The notes under the pieces were generated by a model. It did no database searches. It worked only from the letters and a program-made list of their open reading frames with translations, and was not told the origin of the DNA. A stretch of DNA of 9,331 bases, from assembly GCA_027459365.1 (NCBI GenBank), contig DAIDIM010000009.1, forward strand, positions 1 to 9,331, given 5' to 3'. Below are positions 1 to 6,126 of the stretch, piece by piece. The DNA is from Chlamydiota bacterium. Its GTDB lineage: Bacteria > Chlamydiota > Chlamydiia > Chlamydiales > SM23-39. The position numbers were made by a program, and so were the translations under genes. Every line of letters starts with the position of its first letter. Position 1 is the stretch's first letter.

Positions 1-2244
1 GCGGAGATCATCTTCAGGGCTTCGGATGATATGAGGAGTGATAAAGATAAACATTTCTGTGGTCATATCGATTTGTTTTGTGGTGCCAAATAATTTCCCG
101 ATTCCTGGAAGATCGCCAAGGAAAGGAATTTTATCGCGCGAATCGTGTTCGATTTTACTTCGGAGACCTCCGAGAATGACGGTTTCCCCATCTGGAATAC
201 ACACTTCGTTCTCAATATGGCGGCGAACGACGGGAGGACGATTGTCGAAGGAAATTTTGGGTGTATCAAATTGAATATTGGTTTGGAGCGTGACAAATCC
301 CTTCTCTTCGCTATCTTGAGAAAAGTGAATGGTCGGTGTTAATGTGAGGGTTGTTCCGTATTGCGCTCGAGTATACGATTGTTCTAGGAGCGCTCCTGCT
401 TGTGTTTGGAAAGATCCATTATTAATGGAAATTTCTTCAACTATAGAAATGTTGACAGGGGTCTGATTTGTTGTGAGAGCAGAGGGTGCAGAATTGATAT
501 GGACATCTTCTTGTGCAAGGAGGAAGTTATAGCGTATGTCCATCGCTGGCCAGTTGCCGCAATTTTTGCTAAATATATAAGAGAGAATCCCTTTTTTAAA
601 TGCATTGGCCGGGTGCAACTCTTTTTCACAGTGTAAACCTCTTGCATGCCCATTAGCTGAATGCAATTCTTTCCCGTCAGTAAGACAATGATGATTGGAA
701 GGATTCCCAAAAGTGACAGCATTTTCTTTTTTATGACTTGCGTTTGTTCCAAACTGTAGAAGATCAAAACCGACCTCTCTTTGGTCAGTTAATTTCTTTT
801 CAACAAGGAGAACTTCTAATTGGACCATTCTCTTCGGGACGTCCATTTTCTTTAAAAGATCCTTGATTTTTGGCAATTCCTCTCGTCTAACAACCATCAA
901 AATCGATGTTGTCTTTGCATCCACAACAAAATTGCCAAAACCCAACTTCTGCGTTTTATCAATGGTACCCGGCTGAACAAAAGGTGGATTGGCAGGAAGT
1001 ACTGGATTGAAAATCGTATTTGGTCCTGGATAAAGATTGGGTGGTGCAGGCTCAGATGATAATGCGGGAGCTGGTGGTAAACCATTTGCTGTCGGAGATG
1101 GATGAGGTTGCATTTCTTGCTTTTTTTCAAAACCTGAACTCATCAGAGAATCGTATACTTTCTCTAATACAGATGCGATGTCTTCAGGGTTTGAATGTTT
1201 GCAAGAATACCAATAGATGACCTTTTCCCCAGGCTCATCCAATTGTGACTCCAAATCGGCAATGATTTTTTCGCCACGCATTACAGTTTCATTTTCTCCC
1301 ACCAAGACAAGCCCTTGAGAGAGCGATAGAATCGCTAACTCGTCAGCCCCAACTGGACTAAAATTAGGACGACCTTTCAAGGCATTATCGGTGAAAAAGG
1401 CTTTTAATACTTTCTCAGCTTCTGGTGGAACAATTTTGCACGTCCGAATCAGGCGGACAACTTTCCCTTGCTCTTTTTCCCAAATTGCCTTGTATAGGCC
1501 GAGTAGCTTTTCAATTGTTTCTCTTGTTGAGATAATGACAACTTTGGAACCAATGGCCTGAATCGTTGTCTGTTTTGGGTCAGAGAACCTTTCAAAAAAA
1601 GCATGAAGCGATTTTAATTGCTCCGGTGGAGGAGAGATCACAAAGAATAATCTAGACTGCTGATTAAAAAGAGAAAGGTCTTCTGCATTTGAAACAATTC
1701 CCTCAACTGCGCAAGGATCTAACTTGAGAACATAGAGCTGTTTTGCAAATGCGTTGATCCTTTTCACGCCAACCCCATTTTGCGCTAAAATCATTTCGAT
1801 CATTTCATTCCAAGATTCACGGGGAAGCGGAATACTTGAAAATAGGCTGATTTTTATTGCGCTCAATTCTTGAGGGATCACGTAAAGATAATCACCCGCC
1901 CCATACTCCATGACCAATTGAGATAAGGTAGTTTCTCCCATGTCCCAAAGTGCATAGGGTTCTTCTGCTTGCGCATTCTCATTCACAGAATGTTTGCGCC
2001 ATTGCTCTTCTGCAGTTTGAATCTGATTTTTTATTGCTCGAACAGAGGATAGCAAATTTTTATAGGGAAGTTCATCCTCAAGTTCTGAAATCGCAACAGC
2101 TTCCTCATATTTTTTACGCAATTCCGCCCGTAAATTACTTAAAAGACGATTGTAATTTTGAGCATTTTCCACTTCAGAATAGACAGTCTCATCTGCAAAT
2201 AATAGACAAAAAAAGGAGAGAAAACAAAAAATACCTATTCTCAC
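1..2244 (-). CDS. gspD: GspD-type secretin, outer-membrane export channel (3' end beyond window)
   Basis: Secretins form the large multimeric outer-membrane pore of type II or related secretion systems. The frame is open from a GTG at 2244 to position 1 (748 codons), with no internal stop. Residues 1-17 are a signal peptide (MRIGIFCFLSFFCLLFA), followed by a charged, helix-rich stretch (about 18-95). An N0/STN-like region lies near 100-185 and repeated N-domain segments near 255-368. A Pro-rich linker covers about 369-428 and the last N domain (VVDAKTTSILMVV) about 437-470. The secretin core follows, with VEEISI, VILGGL (689-694) and PFLGDLPGIGKLFG (707-720), then a final strand TEMFIFITPHII (729-740). 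Only a short C-terminus is missing. The GTG overlaps the TGA of the upstream gene (GTGA), implying translational coupling. A type III secretin is less likely because of the coupled membrane gene and the linker layout, but cannot be excluded. A chlamydial gspD identity is inferred. Confidence 0.88.
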   Translation of the reverse strand, partial: MRIGIFCFLSFFCLLFADETVYSEVENAQNYNRLLSNLRAELRKKYEEAVAISELEDELPYKNLLSSVRAIKNQIQTAEEQWRKHSVNENAQAEEPYALWDMGETTLSQLVMEYGAGDYLYVIPQELSAIKISLFSSIPLPRESWNEMIEMILAQNGVGVKRINAFAKQLYVLKLDPCAVEGIVSNAEDLSLFNQQSRLFFVISPPPEQLKSLHAFFERFSDPKQTTIQAIGSKVVIISTRETIEKLLGLYKAIWEKEQGKVVRLIRTCKIVPPEAEKVLKAFFTDNALKGRPNFSPVGADELAILSLSQGLVLVGENETVMRGEKIIADLESQLDEPGEKVIYWYSCKHSNPEDIASVLEKVYDSLMSSGFEKKQEMQPHPSPTANGLPPAPALSSEPAPPNLYPGPNTIFNPVLPANPPFVQPGTIDKTQKLGFGNFVVDAKTTSILMVVRREELPKIKDLLKKMDVPKRMVQLEVLLVEKKLTDQREVGFDLLQFGTNASHKKENAVTFGNPSNHHCLTDGKELHSANGHARGLHCEKELHPANAFKKGILSYIFSKNCGNWPAMDIRYNFLLAQEDVHINSAPSALTTNQTPVNISIVEEISINNGSFQTQAGALLEQSYTRAQYGTTLTLTPTIHFSQDSEEKGFVTLQTNIQFDTPKISFDNRPPVVRRHIENEVCIPDGETVILGGLRSKIEHDSRDKIPFLGDLPGIGKLFGTTKQIDMTTEMFIFITPHIIRSPEDDLR

Positions 2245-3419
2245 TTAATTCTCCCTTTTTCTCGAGAATTCAACGTCTTTTTCTGACATTGGGCAACCAC
2301 ATTTACAGAGATCATTTGAGATCGATTCAAGTTCACGAGATTTCCTTGAATATTTTTTTGACCATTTTTTAAATCGATCCGATCAAACACAAAGAGCTCT
2401 CCCTCTATCTTCCCTTGCAAATAGCTGTTTTTTTCTTCATTTTTTCGCAAGATTTTCCATCGGTTTTCCTCTTTCAGTATCCAATCTCCAACGCGAAGAA
2501 CAAAACATTGCTTATCTAGCATACAACTTATCTGCTTTTCTGAGCGAATACGAACTGAAGATAAAAACTCTTCGCTTTTGGTTTTGAGTGGAATTTGCAA
2601 CACAGATGTTATAGCAATCCTCGCAAAACCATCAAGTCCCCATGTCTCAAAAAGGACGCTTCGATCATCCACAACGCTGCAGCGCGCAATTGGAAGATTC
2701 TCTGTATCCAACAGAGATTGAACGAGTTGCCACTTATCATCTTTCCAAACTAAAAAATCCCCCTCCTTAATTGGGAAGACTTGATTACACATTTCGATTC
2801 TTTGCGTTGTCATTCCATCTTTGTATGTCTTTAAAAAAAGATCTCTTCCCAAAATTTTGCTATCTGCCAAGATTTTAAAAGGGGACCTTTCGGGAAATTC
2901 TGAACTAGAGCGGATGTTGGCCTCCTCTACAGAAAAACGATATGTGCCAACTTCTTCTCGATTTTCATTTCTTGCGACAAAAAAATATGCCGCTATTTCA
3001 GATCCTTCTTTTTGAATTTCCGCCCAAAAAGGGCTTTCCTCATTTGAAAATTGCAATTCCTTATCAAATTTGAGATCCACTCTTGCAGGAAGTGTTAAAC
3101 GACGTTTCAAATTTGCTTTTTTCAAACGGATCAAATAACTCCCACACTCTTCTCCTATCCCTGGACGGGCCCTTTCGCAAGAAAAACTGATCGCTTCATC
3201 GAGACGGGGTATTGGAAGAGGAATGGGGACCTTTTTCAAATGGATTGGAATATCAAACGCAGCCCGATTCTGTTTTGTCGATAAATGGGATCCAAATTGT
3301 GCAAGAGGAGCGTCCGTTTTGAAAATAAAAACACAAATCAATGCTGAAGAAAAGAGCACACTCCCAAAAAGAATGGTCATCGCAGTTTTGAGTGTCTTAT
3401 CAATATCTAATATAAACAA
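2241..3419 (-). CDS. Single-pass inner-membrane protein coupled to the secretin; possible GspC-like partner
   Basis: This 392-residue protein has a short cytoplasmic N-terminus (MFILDIDKTLKTA), one membrane segment (about residues 13-33, TILFGSVLFSSALICVFIF) and a large, mostly polar exported domain. No family is recognised. Topology and position directly before gspD resemble GspC, the inner-membrane protein that docks on a secretin, but I see no PDZ domain or clear HR region. Two related segments are visible: IKEGDFLVWKDDKW (217-230) and LRVGDWILKEENRW (308-321), about 91 residues apart, suggesting a duplicated beta-rich domain. The domain has Cys at 81, 92, 211, 247, 299, 305 and 378. The start is a TTG, chosen because an in-frame TGA lies two codons upstream and GGAG sits six bases before it. 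The gene ends in TGA overlapping the GTG of the secretin. From memory, Chlamydia has an uncharacterised gene in the same place. Confidence 0.8.
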   Translation of the reverse strand: MFILDIDKTLKTAMTILFGSVLFSSALICVFIFKTDAPLAQFGSHLSTKQNRAAFDIPIHLKKVPIPLPIPRLDEAISFSCERARPGIGEECGSYLIRLKKANLKRRLTLPARVDLKFDKELQFSNEESPFWAEIQKEGSEIAAYFFVARNENREEVGTYRFSVEEANIRSSSEFPERSPFKILADSKILGRDLFLKTYKDGMTTQRIEMCNQVFPIKEGDFLVWKDDKWQLVQSLLDTENLPIARCSVVDDRSVLFETWGLDGFARIAITSVLQIPLKTKSEEFLSSVRIRSEKQISCMLDKQCFVLRVGDWILKEENRWKILRKNEEKNSYLQGKIEGELFVFDRIDLKNGQKNIQGNLVNLNRSQMISVNVVAQCQKKTLNSREKGRIK

Positions 3420-3465
3420 ATTTCACTCCAGTTGGGGGGAAGAATATCTCCGAGCGTTCCATCAT
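3400..3465 (-). other. Possible 21-codon leader ORF overlapping the TTG start
   Basis: A short frame opens with ATGATG at 3465 and stops at TGA 3402-3400, running 20 bases into the membrane-protein gene in a different frame. Its ribosome site, AAGGGGG at 3477-3471 with five bases of spacing, is stronger than the GGAG in front of the TTG. Either it is a translated leader that couples initiation at the TTG, or the true gene starts here and a +1 shift (natural or a sequencing error) joins the frames. Coding of the peptide itself is not supported by any known family. Confidence 0.35.
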
Positions 3466-3550
3466 AAAATCCCCCTTGTGTAAAATTCAAGATTGAAAAA
3501 GAAATAATTTAGATTTATACGGAAGAAGATGAAAGCTAAAAGGGTTTTTT
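3420..3550. promoter_or_regulatory. Divergent intergenic region with plus-strand promoter
   Basis: This spacer separates the secretin unit (minus) from the 141-residue gene (plus). On the plus strand TTGAAA (3493-3498) and TATACG (3516-3521) are separated by exactly 17 bases, a sigma70/sigma66-type arrangement. AAAAGGG at 3537-3543 then provides a ribosome site seven bases before the ATG at 3551. On the minus strand TATAAA (3519-3514) overlaps the same -10 element but has no convincing -35, so the minus promoter is only a possibility. If both are used, the two -10 elements compete for the same bases. Confidence 0.55.
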
Positions 3551-3976
3551 ATGAGCAATAAGAAAAACGACGACAAAATGAAAAGTGGAATTTCTCCTCA
3601 GCAAATCGAAAGTTTTATTCATAAGAATACCCCCGAAGTTTTCTCAACACTTGCGATTTTCGTCAGCACGATTTCAAGTATATTCGATTTTTTCTCTGGC
3701 CCTGCTTTGTCTGTCCTCTTTGCAGGAATTGGGGCCATTTTTGCCCTACTTGCCCCAGAGAAAATCGATAAAAAACTCAAAAATTTTTATCACTTCTCTA
3801 TCAACCAAGAGAAGAAAACAGAAATTGTATTAGGGGTTGTTAAAATCGTTGTTGCAATCTTTTTGCCATTTATCTTTTTCTTCTTTTTAGGACTACTTGC
3901 GGGTGTCTCTTACCACTTCTATATTCGCCACGCACAAATCACGATTCCTGAAGAAACCCCACGCAAAAAGCGCTAA
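3551..3976 (+). CDS. Small hydrophobic membrane protein of unknown function (141 aa)
   Basis: I do not recognise the family. The N-terminus (1-29) is polar and Lys-rich. Residues 30-69 form a bilobed hydrophobic hairpin: FSTLAIFVSTISSIF, then a short turn with DFFSGP, then LSVLFAGIGAIFALLAP. A charged segment (70-90, many Lys) is followed by a second long hydrophobic stretch (about 91-123, with PFIFFFFLGLLAGV). The C-terminus is short and basic (PRKKR). The paired hydrophobic lobes resemble chlamydial inclusion-membrane (Inc) proteins, but the second stretch is unlike the simplest Inc layout and an ordinary inner-membrane protein is equally possible. It has its own promoter-like sequence and ribosome site. 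Its TAA shares bases with the stop codon of the convergent gene, so no terminator fits between them. Confidence 0.75.
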   Translation: MSNKKNDDKMKSGISPQQIESFIHKNTPEVFSTLAIFVSTISSIFDFFSGPALSVLFAGIGAIFALLAPEKIDKKLKNFYHFSINQEKKTEIVLGVVKIVVAIFLPFIFFFFLGLLAGVSYHFYIRHAQITIPEETPRKKR

Positions 3977-4653
3977 AGTTGTTTTTTCCTTTCCATGATA
4001 TAGTGGCTTAAGTCTAGCCCCTTGTCACGAAAACGGCTAAAGATTGTTTGCGCAAGAGTCGCGTTTGCTCCTAAAAATCTCTCCAGCTCATCCCAAGCTG
4101 CTTTCTCTCCCGGCTTATTTTTCAACTCTTTTTGAAGACAAGCAATGCGCAGCAAGTTATGAACATACAAATAGATACCTATCGCTTTTTGATTTTGAAA
4201 ATCACATGCTTTAAGCATTTTTTCTTTGAGGCTAACCGATTTTTCCAATGCATCTTGGTAAGAACCTTGCTGAATTAAAAGAGTTGTTTTCCCATATGCC
4301 GCATGAAAAGGGGCCTCTTCTTCGATTTGTTGTATAGACGAATAGGCAAGATTGAGTGCATCTGCTAAACGATCCTTTTGAAAAAGCTTCTGTGCAATCA
4401 CTGCATTATACTTTCTTTCTAACGAAGGTACTTTTCTTAACGCCTTCTTCATCTCTAAATAGGAGACCGTATCACCTGTCTCTTGCCATTTATTAACAGC
4501 TGCCTCAGCAAGGGAATAAGCCTCAGGACCAGGCGCACTTTTGAGAAATGCCGTAAGTATGATCAGTCCTGCGAAAAAAGCACAACCAGATACTATCCAT
4601 CTTCTTTGCTGCAGTGTAAAACGATCTTTAAAAAATGCGATGAAGTCGTCCAT
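3973..4653 (-). CDS. Membrane-anchored TPR-like protein (226 aa), unknown function
   Basis: The protein starts with a cytoplasmic basic segment (FFKDRFTLQQRRW), has one membrane helix (about 19-37, WIVSGCAFFAGLIILTAFL), and continues as an all-helical exported domain. At least two TPR-like helical pairs can be seen: about 84-110 (AVIAQKLFQKDRLADALNLA) and about 117-146 (GKTTLLIQQGSYQDALEKSV). This layout, an N-terminal anchor plus periplasmic helical repeats, recalls YfgM/BamD-type scaffold proteins, though no specific family can be assigned. The ATG at 4653 has AAAAAGGG six bases upstream and a promoter just before it. The stop TAG (3975-3973) overlaps the TAA of the convergent 141-residue gene. 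Confidence 0.8.
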   Translation of the reverse strand: MDDFIAFFKDRFTLQQRRWIVSGCAFFAGLIILTAFLKSAPGPEAYSLAEAAVNKWQETGDTVSYLEMKKALRKVPSLERKYNAVIAQKLFQKDRLADALNLAYSSIQQIEEEAPFHAAYGKTTLLIQQGSYQDALEKSVSLKEKMLKACDFQNQKAIGIYLYVHNLLRIACLQKELKNKPGEKAAWDELERFLGANATLAQTIFSRFRDKGLDLSHYIMERKKQL

Positions 4654-4670
4654 GTAAAGCCCTTTTTACA

Positions 4671-4693
4671 TTCAGTTTATTTGAAAAACTGAA
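4671..4693. repeat. Inverted repeat in promoter (operator-like)
   Basis: TTCAGTTT (4671-4678) and AAACTGAA (4686-4693) are perfect inverted eight-base arms around a seven-base centre. The repeat covers the -10 and most of the spacer of the 226-residue gene promoter. No T-run follows it on the minus strand, so it looks more like a repressor site than a terminator of the 69-residue gene. The binding protein is unknown. Confidence 0.45.
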
Positions 4694-4702
4694 AATTGAC
4701 AA
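4674..4702 (-). promoter_or_regulatory. Promoter of the 226-aa gene
   Basis: Read on the minus strand, TTGTCA (4702-4697) and TAAACT (4679-4674) are separated by 17 bases, five and four matches to the sigma70 consensus. The -35 starts directly after the stop codon of the upstream 69-residue gene, so the two genes may be transcribed separately as well as together. An eight-base inverted repeat overlaps the -10 and spacer. Confidence 0.5.
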
Positions 4703-4703
4703 C

Positions 4704-4913
4704 TCATAAAAAACAGTGACATTTGCCGTTGCATGTTATAGAATTTTGATCGTGTGTAATTGGTATTAAAGGAGCTGGATCTACATCAATGCTTAAAGGT
4801 CCATCCGTTTTTTCTGGTACGATCGTCGAATTCAGCCATGTAGTTATATAGGCCTCAGCAGCCGCTGCCGCGGATGCTTGCGTTTGATTATTATTTATTG
4901 AATTAATTGTCAT
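4704..4913 (-). CDS. 69-residue peptide with Ala-rich N-terminal half and Cys-rich tail; possible RiPP precursor or small secreted factor
   Basis: I do not recognise this protein. The ATG at 4913 is preferred over the in-frame ATG at 4949, because GGGAG lies five bases before it and the extra twelve codons are translated ribosome-site and poly-A sequence. Residues 1-12 are Asn/Gln/Thr-rich, followed by an Ala run (ASAAAAAEA, 13-21) predicted helical. An acidic/Pro segment (33-51) follows, and the end is ITCNGKCHCFL with Cys at 61, 65 and 67. A helical leader followed by a short Cys-bearing C-terminal core is the build of a ribosomally made, modified peptide precursor. No modifying enzyme is visible in the window. 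Alternatives are a metal-binding peptide or a small type III effector. It has its own promoter and strong ribosome site, which supports real expression. Confidence 0.65.
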   Translation of the reverse strand: MTINSINNNQTQASAAAAAEAYITTWLNSTIVPEKTDGPLSIDVDPAPLIPITHDQNSITCNGKCHCFL

Positions 4914-4939
4914 ATTTTCTCCCTTTTTTATGAAAAAAA

Positions 4940-4968
4940 ATTTTAACAATTATCATAACAAAAATCAA
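4940..4968 (-). promoter_or_regulatory. Promoter of the 69-aa peptide gene
   Basis: On the minus strand TTGATT (4968-4963) and TAAAAT (4945-4940) are 17 bases apart, four and five matches to the sigma70 consensus. Transcription would begin near 4933, about 20 bases before the ATG at 4913. TTGTTA-type motifs overlap both sides of the promoter. Confidence 0.5.
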
Positions 4969-5016
4969 ATTAAATTAATTAATTGTTATGTCATAATAAA
5001 ATCAAAAAATTGTTAT
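4944..5016. repeat. Array of TTGTTA motifs forming inverted and direct repeats
   Basis: Four copies of one motif lie within 73 bases of very AT-rich DNA. Two read on the minus strand (TAACAATTA 4944-4952; CATAACAA 4954-4961) and two on the plus strand (TAATTGTTATG 4980-4990; AATTGTTAT 5008-5016, inside the end of the glycosyltransferase gene). 4944-4952 pairs perfectly with 4980-4988, and 4954-4961 with 4983-4990. On the minus strand the first pairing ends three bases before an eight-T run (4940-4933). It could therefore be a weak terminator for the glycosyltransferase, an operator for the peptide gene, or both. Confidence 0.5.
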
Positions 5017-6089
5017 TGCATCCCATAAACCATTTCCATTTGATCGAGTGTATTTTTGAAGGTAAAATGGTCGGTGACCAGTTTGTTTCCGTTTTCGCCG
5101 AAAGTTTTGCACGAGTGCTTATCGTCTTTTAAACGGAGGACTGCTTTTGCGACAGCATTTGGATCAAAAATGGGGACGAGAATGCCTGTTTTTTCAGGAA
5201 TACACACTTCACATAAACCACCTGTTGGGGTAGCAATCAATGGCTTTTTTAAGAAGGCTGCTTGCAAGAGGGCTTGCGACACCCCCTCGTTTGCTGTGCT
5301 AAGGAGCGTAAAGCAATCAAGATCTGCTAAGGCTTGAAAAGGTGGGTCTAAATGTCCCGTAAAATGGACGATCTCTTCTAGGTTTAGATCTTTTGCTTTT
5401 TTGTGATGAATTTCTGCATGACCCCCTCCAATAATCAGCCATCGAAGATCTTTGACATTTCGAAGAAGGTGGGCCGCCTCTAGAAGAACATTGATCCCTT
5501 TCCATGAACGCATAATACATGCAGTGCCAACGAGAAAGTCGGTTTTGTCAATTCCCATTTTTTGGCGGTAGGATATTGAGGGGTCATAAGTGATTTTTTG
5601 CGCTTCCACACCTGTTGGAATTGACCGCAAGAGCGTGAGGGGTTTCCCCGATTGTCTTGAGATGAGCGGAACGACCGCTTCACAGGTTGTAACGACAAAG
5701 TCTGCAAGACATCCAGATAGAAAGCGACTATTAAGGCCCCCTTTAATTGGAGTGGATAAATGGCGTGTACGAATGATTTTTCGTCTCGTGAGGCGGGCTG
5801 CAATTCCGCCGATCCAACCATCTAAAGAAGAGTGGGTATTGATGATCTCAATTTTATGCAAAAAGATCAAACGAATGATCGATGTCAGACAAAAAAGCCA
5901 AGAAGTTTTTTTAAAATTCAATGAATATACTGTGAATCCTGCGCTCCGAGCTTTCTCTATCAACGCGCCCCCTTTCATGACTCCAAAGACGACAGTATGT
6001 TTACGCGCGCGCATTCCAATTGCCTCTTTGAGGATGCGCATTTCTTGACCGCCCCATCCTTGAGATGCTTCTAAGTGCAGAATATTCAT
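5013..6089 (-). CDS. GT4-family glycosyltransferase (GT-B fold, WaaG/PimB-like)
   Basis: This 358-residue enzyme transfers a sugar from a nucleotide-sugar donor and probably acts at the cytoplasmic face of the membrane on an envelope glycan or lipid. The N-terminal acceptor domain opens with EASQGWGGQE (7-16) and has INTHSSLDGWIGGIAARL (83-100). The C-terminal donor domain carries PTGVE (158-162), IMRSWKG (192-198, the donor phosphate-binding Arg/Lys), LIIGGG (218-223), and NEGVSQALLQA (267-277) with PTGGLCEV (288-295). In the GT4 EX7E motif the first Glu (268) is kept but the second position (276) is Gln. The length is normal for the family, and substrate cannot be read from sequence. No ribosome site precedes the ATG. 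Instead TATAAT lies seven bases upstream, so the mRNA is probably leaderless. The gene is divergent from the NamZ-like gene. Confidence 0.87.
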   Translation of the reverse strand: MNILHLEASQGWGGQEMRILKEAIGMRARKHTVVFGVMKGGALIEKARSAGFTVYSLNFKKTSWLFCLTSIIRLIFLHKIEIINTHSSLDGWIGGIAARLTRRKIIRTRHLSTPIKGGLNSRFLSGCLADFVVTTCEAVVPLISRQSGKPLTLLRSIPTGVEAQKITYDPSISYRQKMGIDKTDFLVGTACIMRSWKGINVLLEAAHLLRNVKDLRWLIIGGGHAEIHHKKAKDLNLEEIVHFTGHLDPPFQALADLDCFTLLSTANEGVSQALLQAAFLKKPLIATPTGGLCEVCIPEKTGILVPIFDPNAVAKAVLRLKDDKHSCKTFGENGNKLVTDHFTFKNTLDQMEMVYGMQ

Positions 6090-6096
6090 TTGCGAA

Positions 6097-6126
6097 ATTA
6101 TACGATATCGAACAAGATTGTGTCAT
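6097..6126 (-). promoter_or_regulatory. Strong promoter giving a leaderless glycosyltransferase mRNA
   Basis: On the minus strand ATGACA (6126-6121, five of six matches) is followed after 18 bases by a perfect TATAAT (6102-6097). Seven bases separate TATAAT from the ATG at 6089, so the expected transcription start falls on or next to the start codon. The -35 overlaps the ATG of the divergent NamZ-like gene at 6125. Confidence 0.6.

Noticed and set aside
441..767. Minus-strand 108-residue frame with a hydrophobic stretch inside the secretin
   Set aside because: It lies in another frame of the secretin gene, which reads through without a break and matches the family on both sides. No separate ribosome site.
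1950..2372. Plus-strand 140-residue frame across the secretin start
   Set aside because: Antisense to two well-supported genes, with no recognisable motif or ribosome site.
4914..4949. Twelve-codon N-terminal extension of the 69-residue peptide
   Set aside because: The codons are the poly-A tract and ribosome site of the ATG at 4913 read as protein.
4931..4988. Intrinsic terminator for the glycosyltransferase
   Set aside because: Stem arms of nine bases and a T-run exist, but the stem is all but one A/T pairs, the loop is 27 bases, and three A lie between stem and T-run. Kept only as a possibility in the repeat entry.
5590..6048. Plus-strand 152-residue frame
   Set aside because: Antisense to the glycosyltransferase, whose motifs are intact. 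Composition is typical of a shadow frame.
6065..6124. Upstream ATG that would extend the NamZ-like protein by 20 residues
   Set aside because: The extension is charged and puts the signal peptide in the interior. It would also overlap the glycosyltransferase start. The ATG at 6125 fits a secreted protein.
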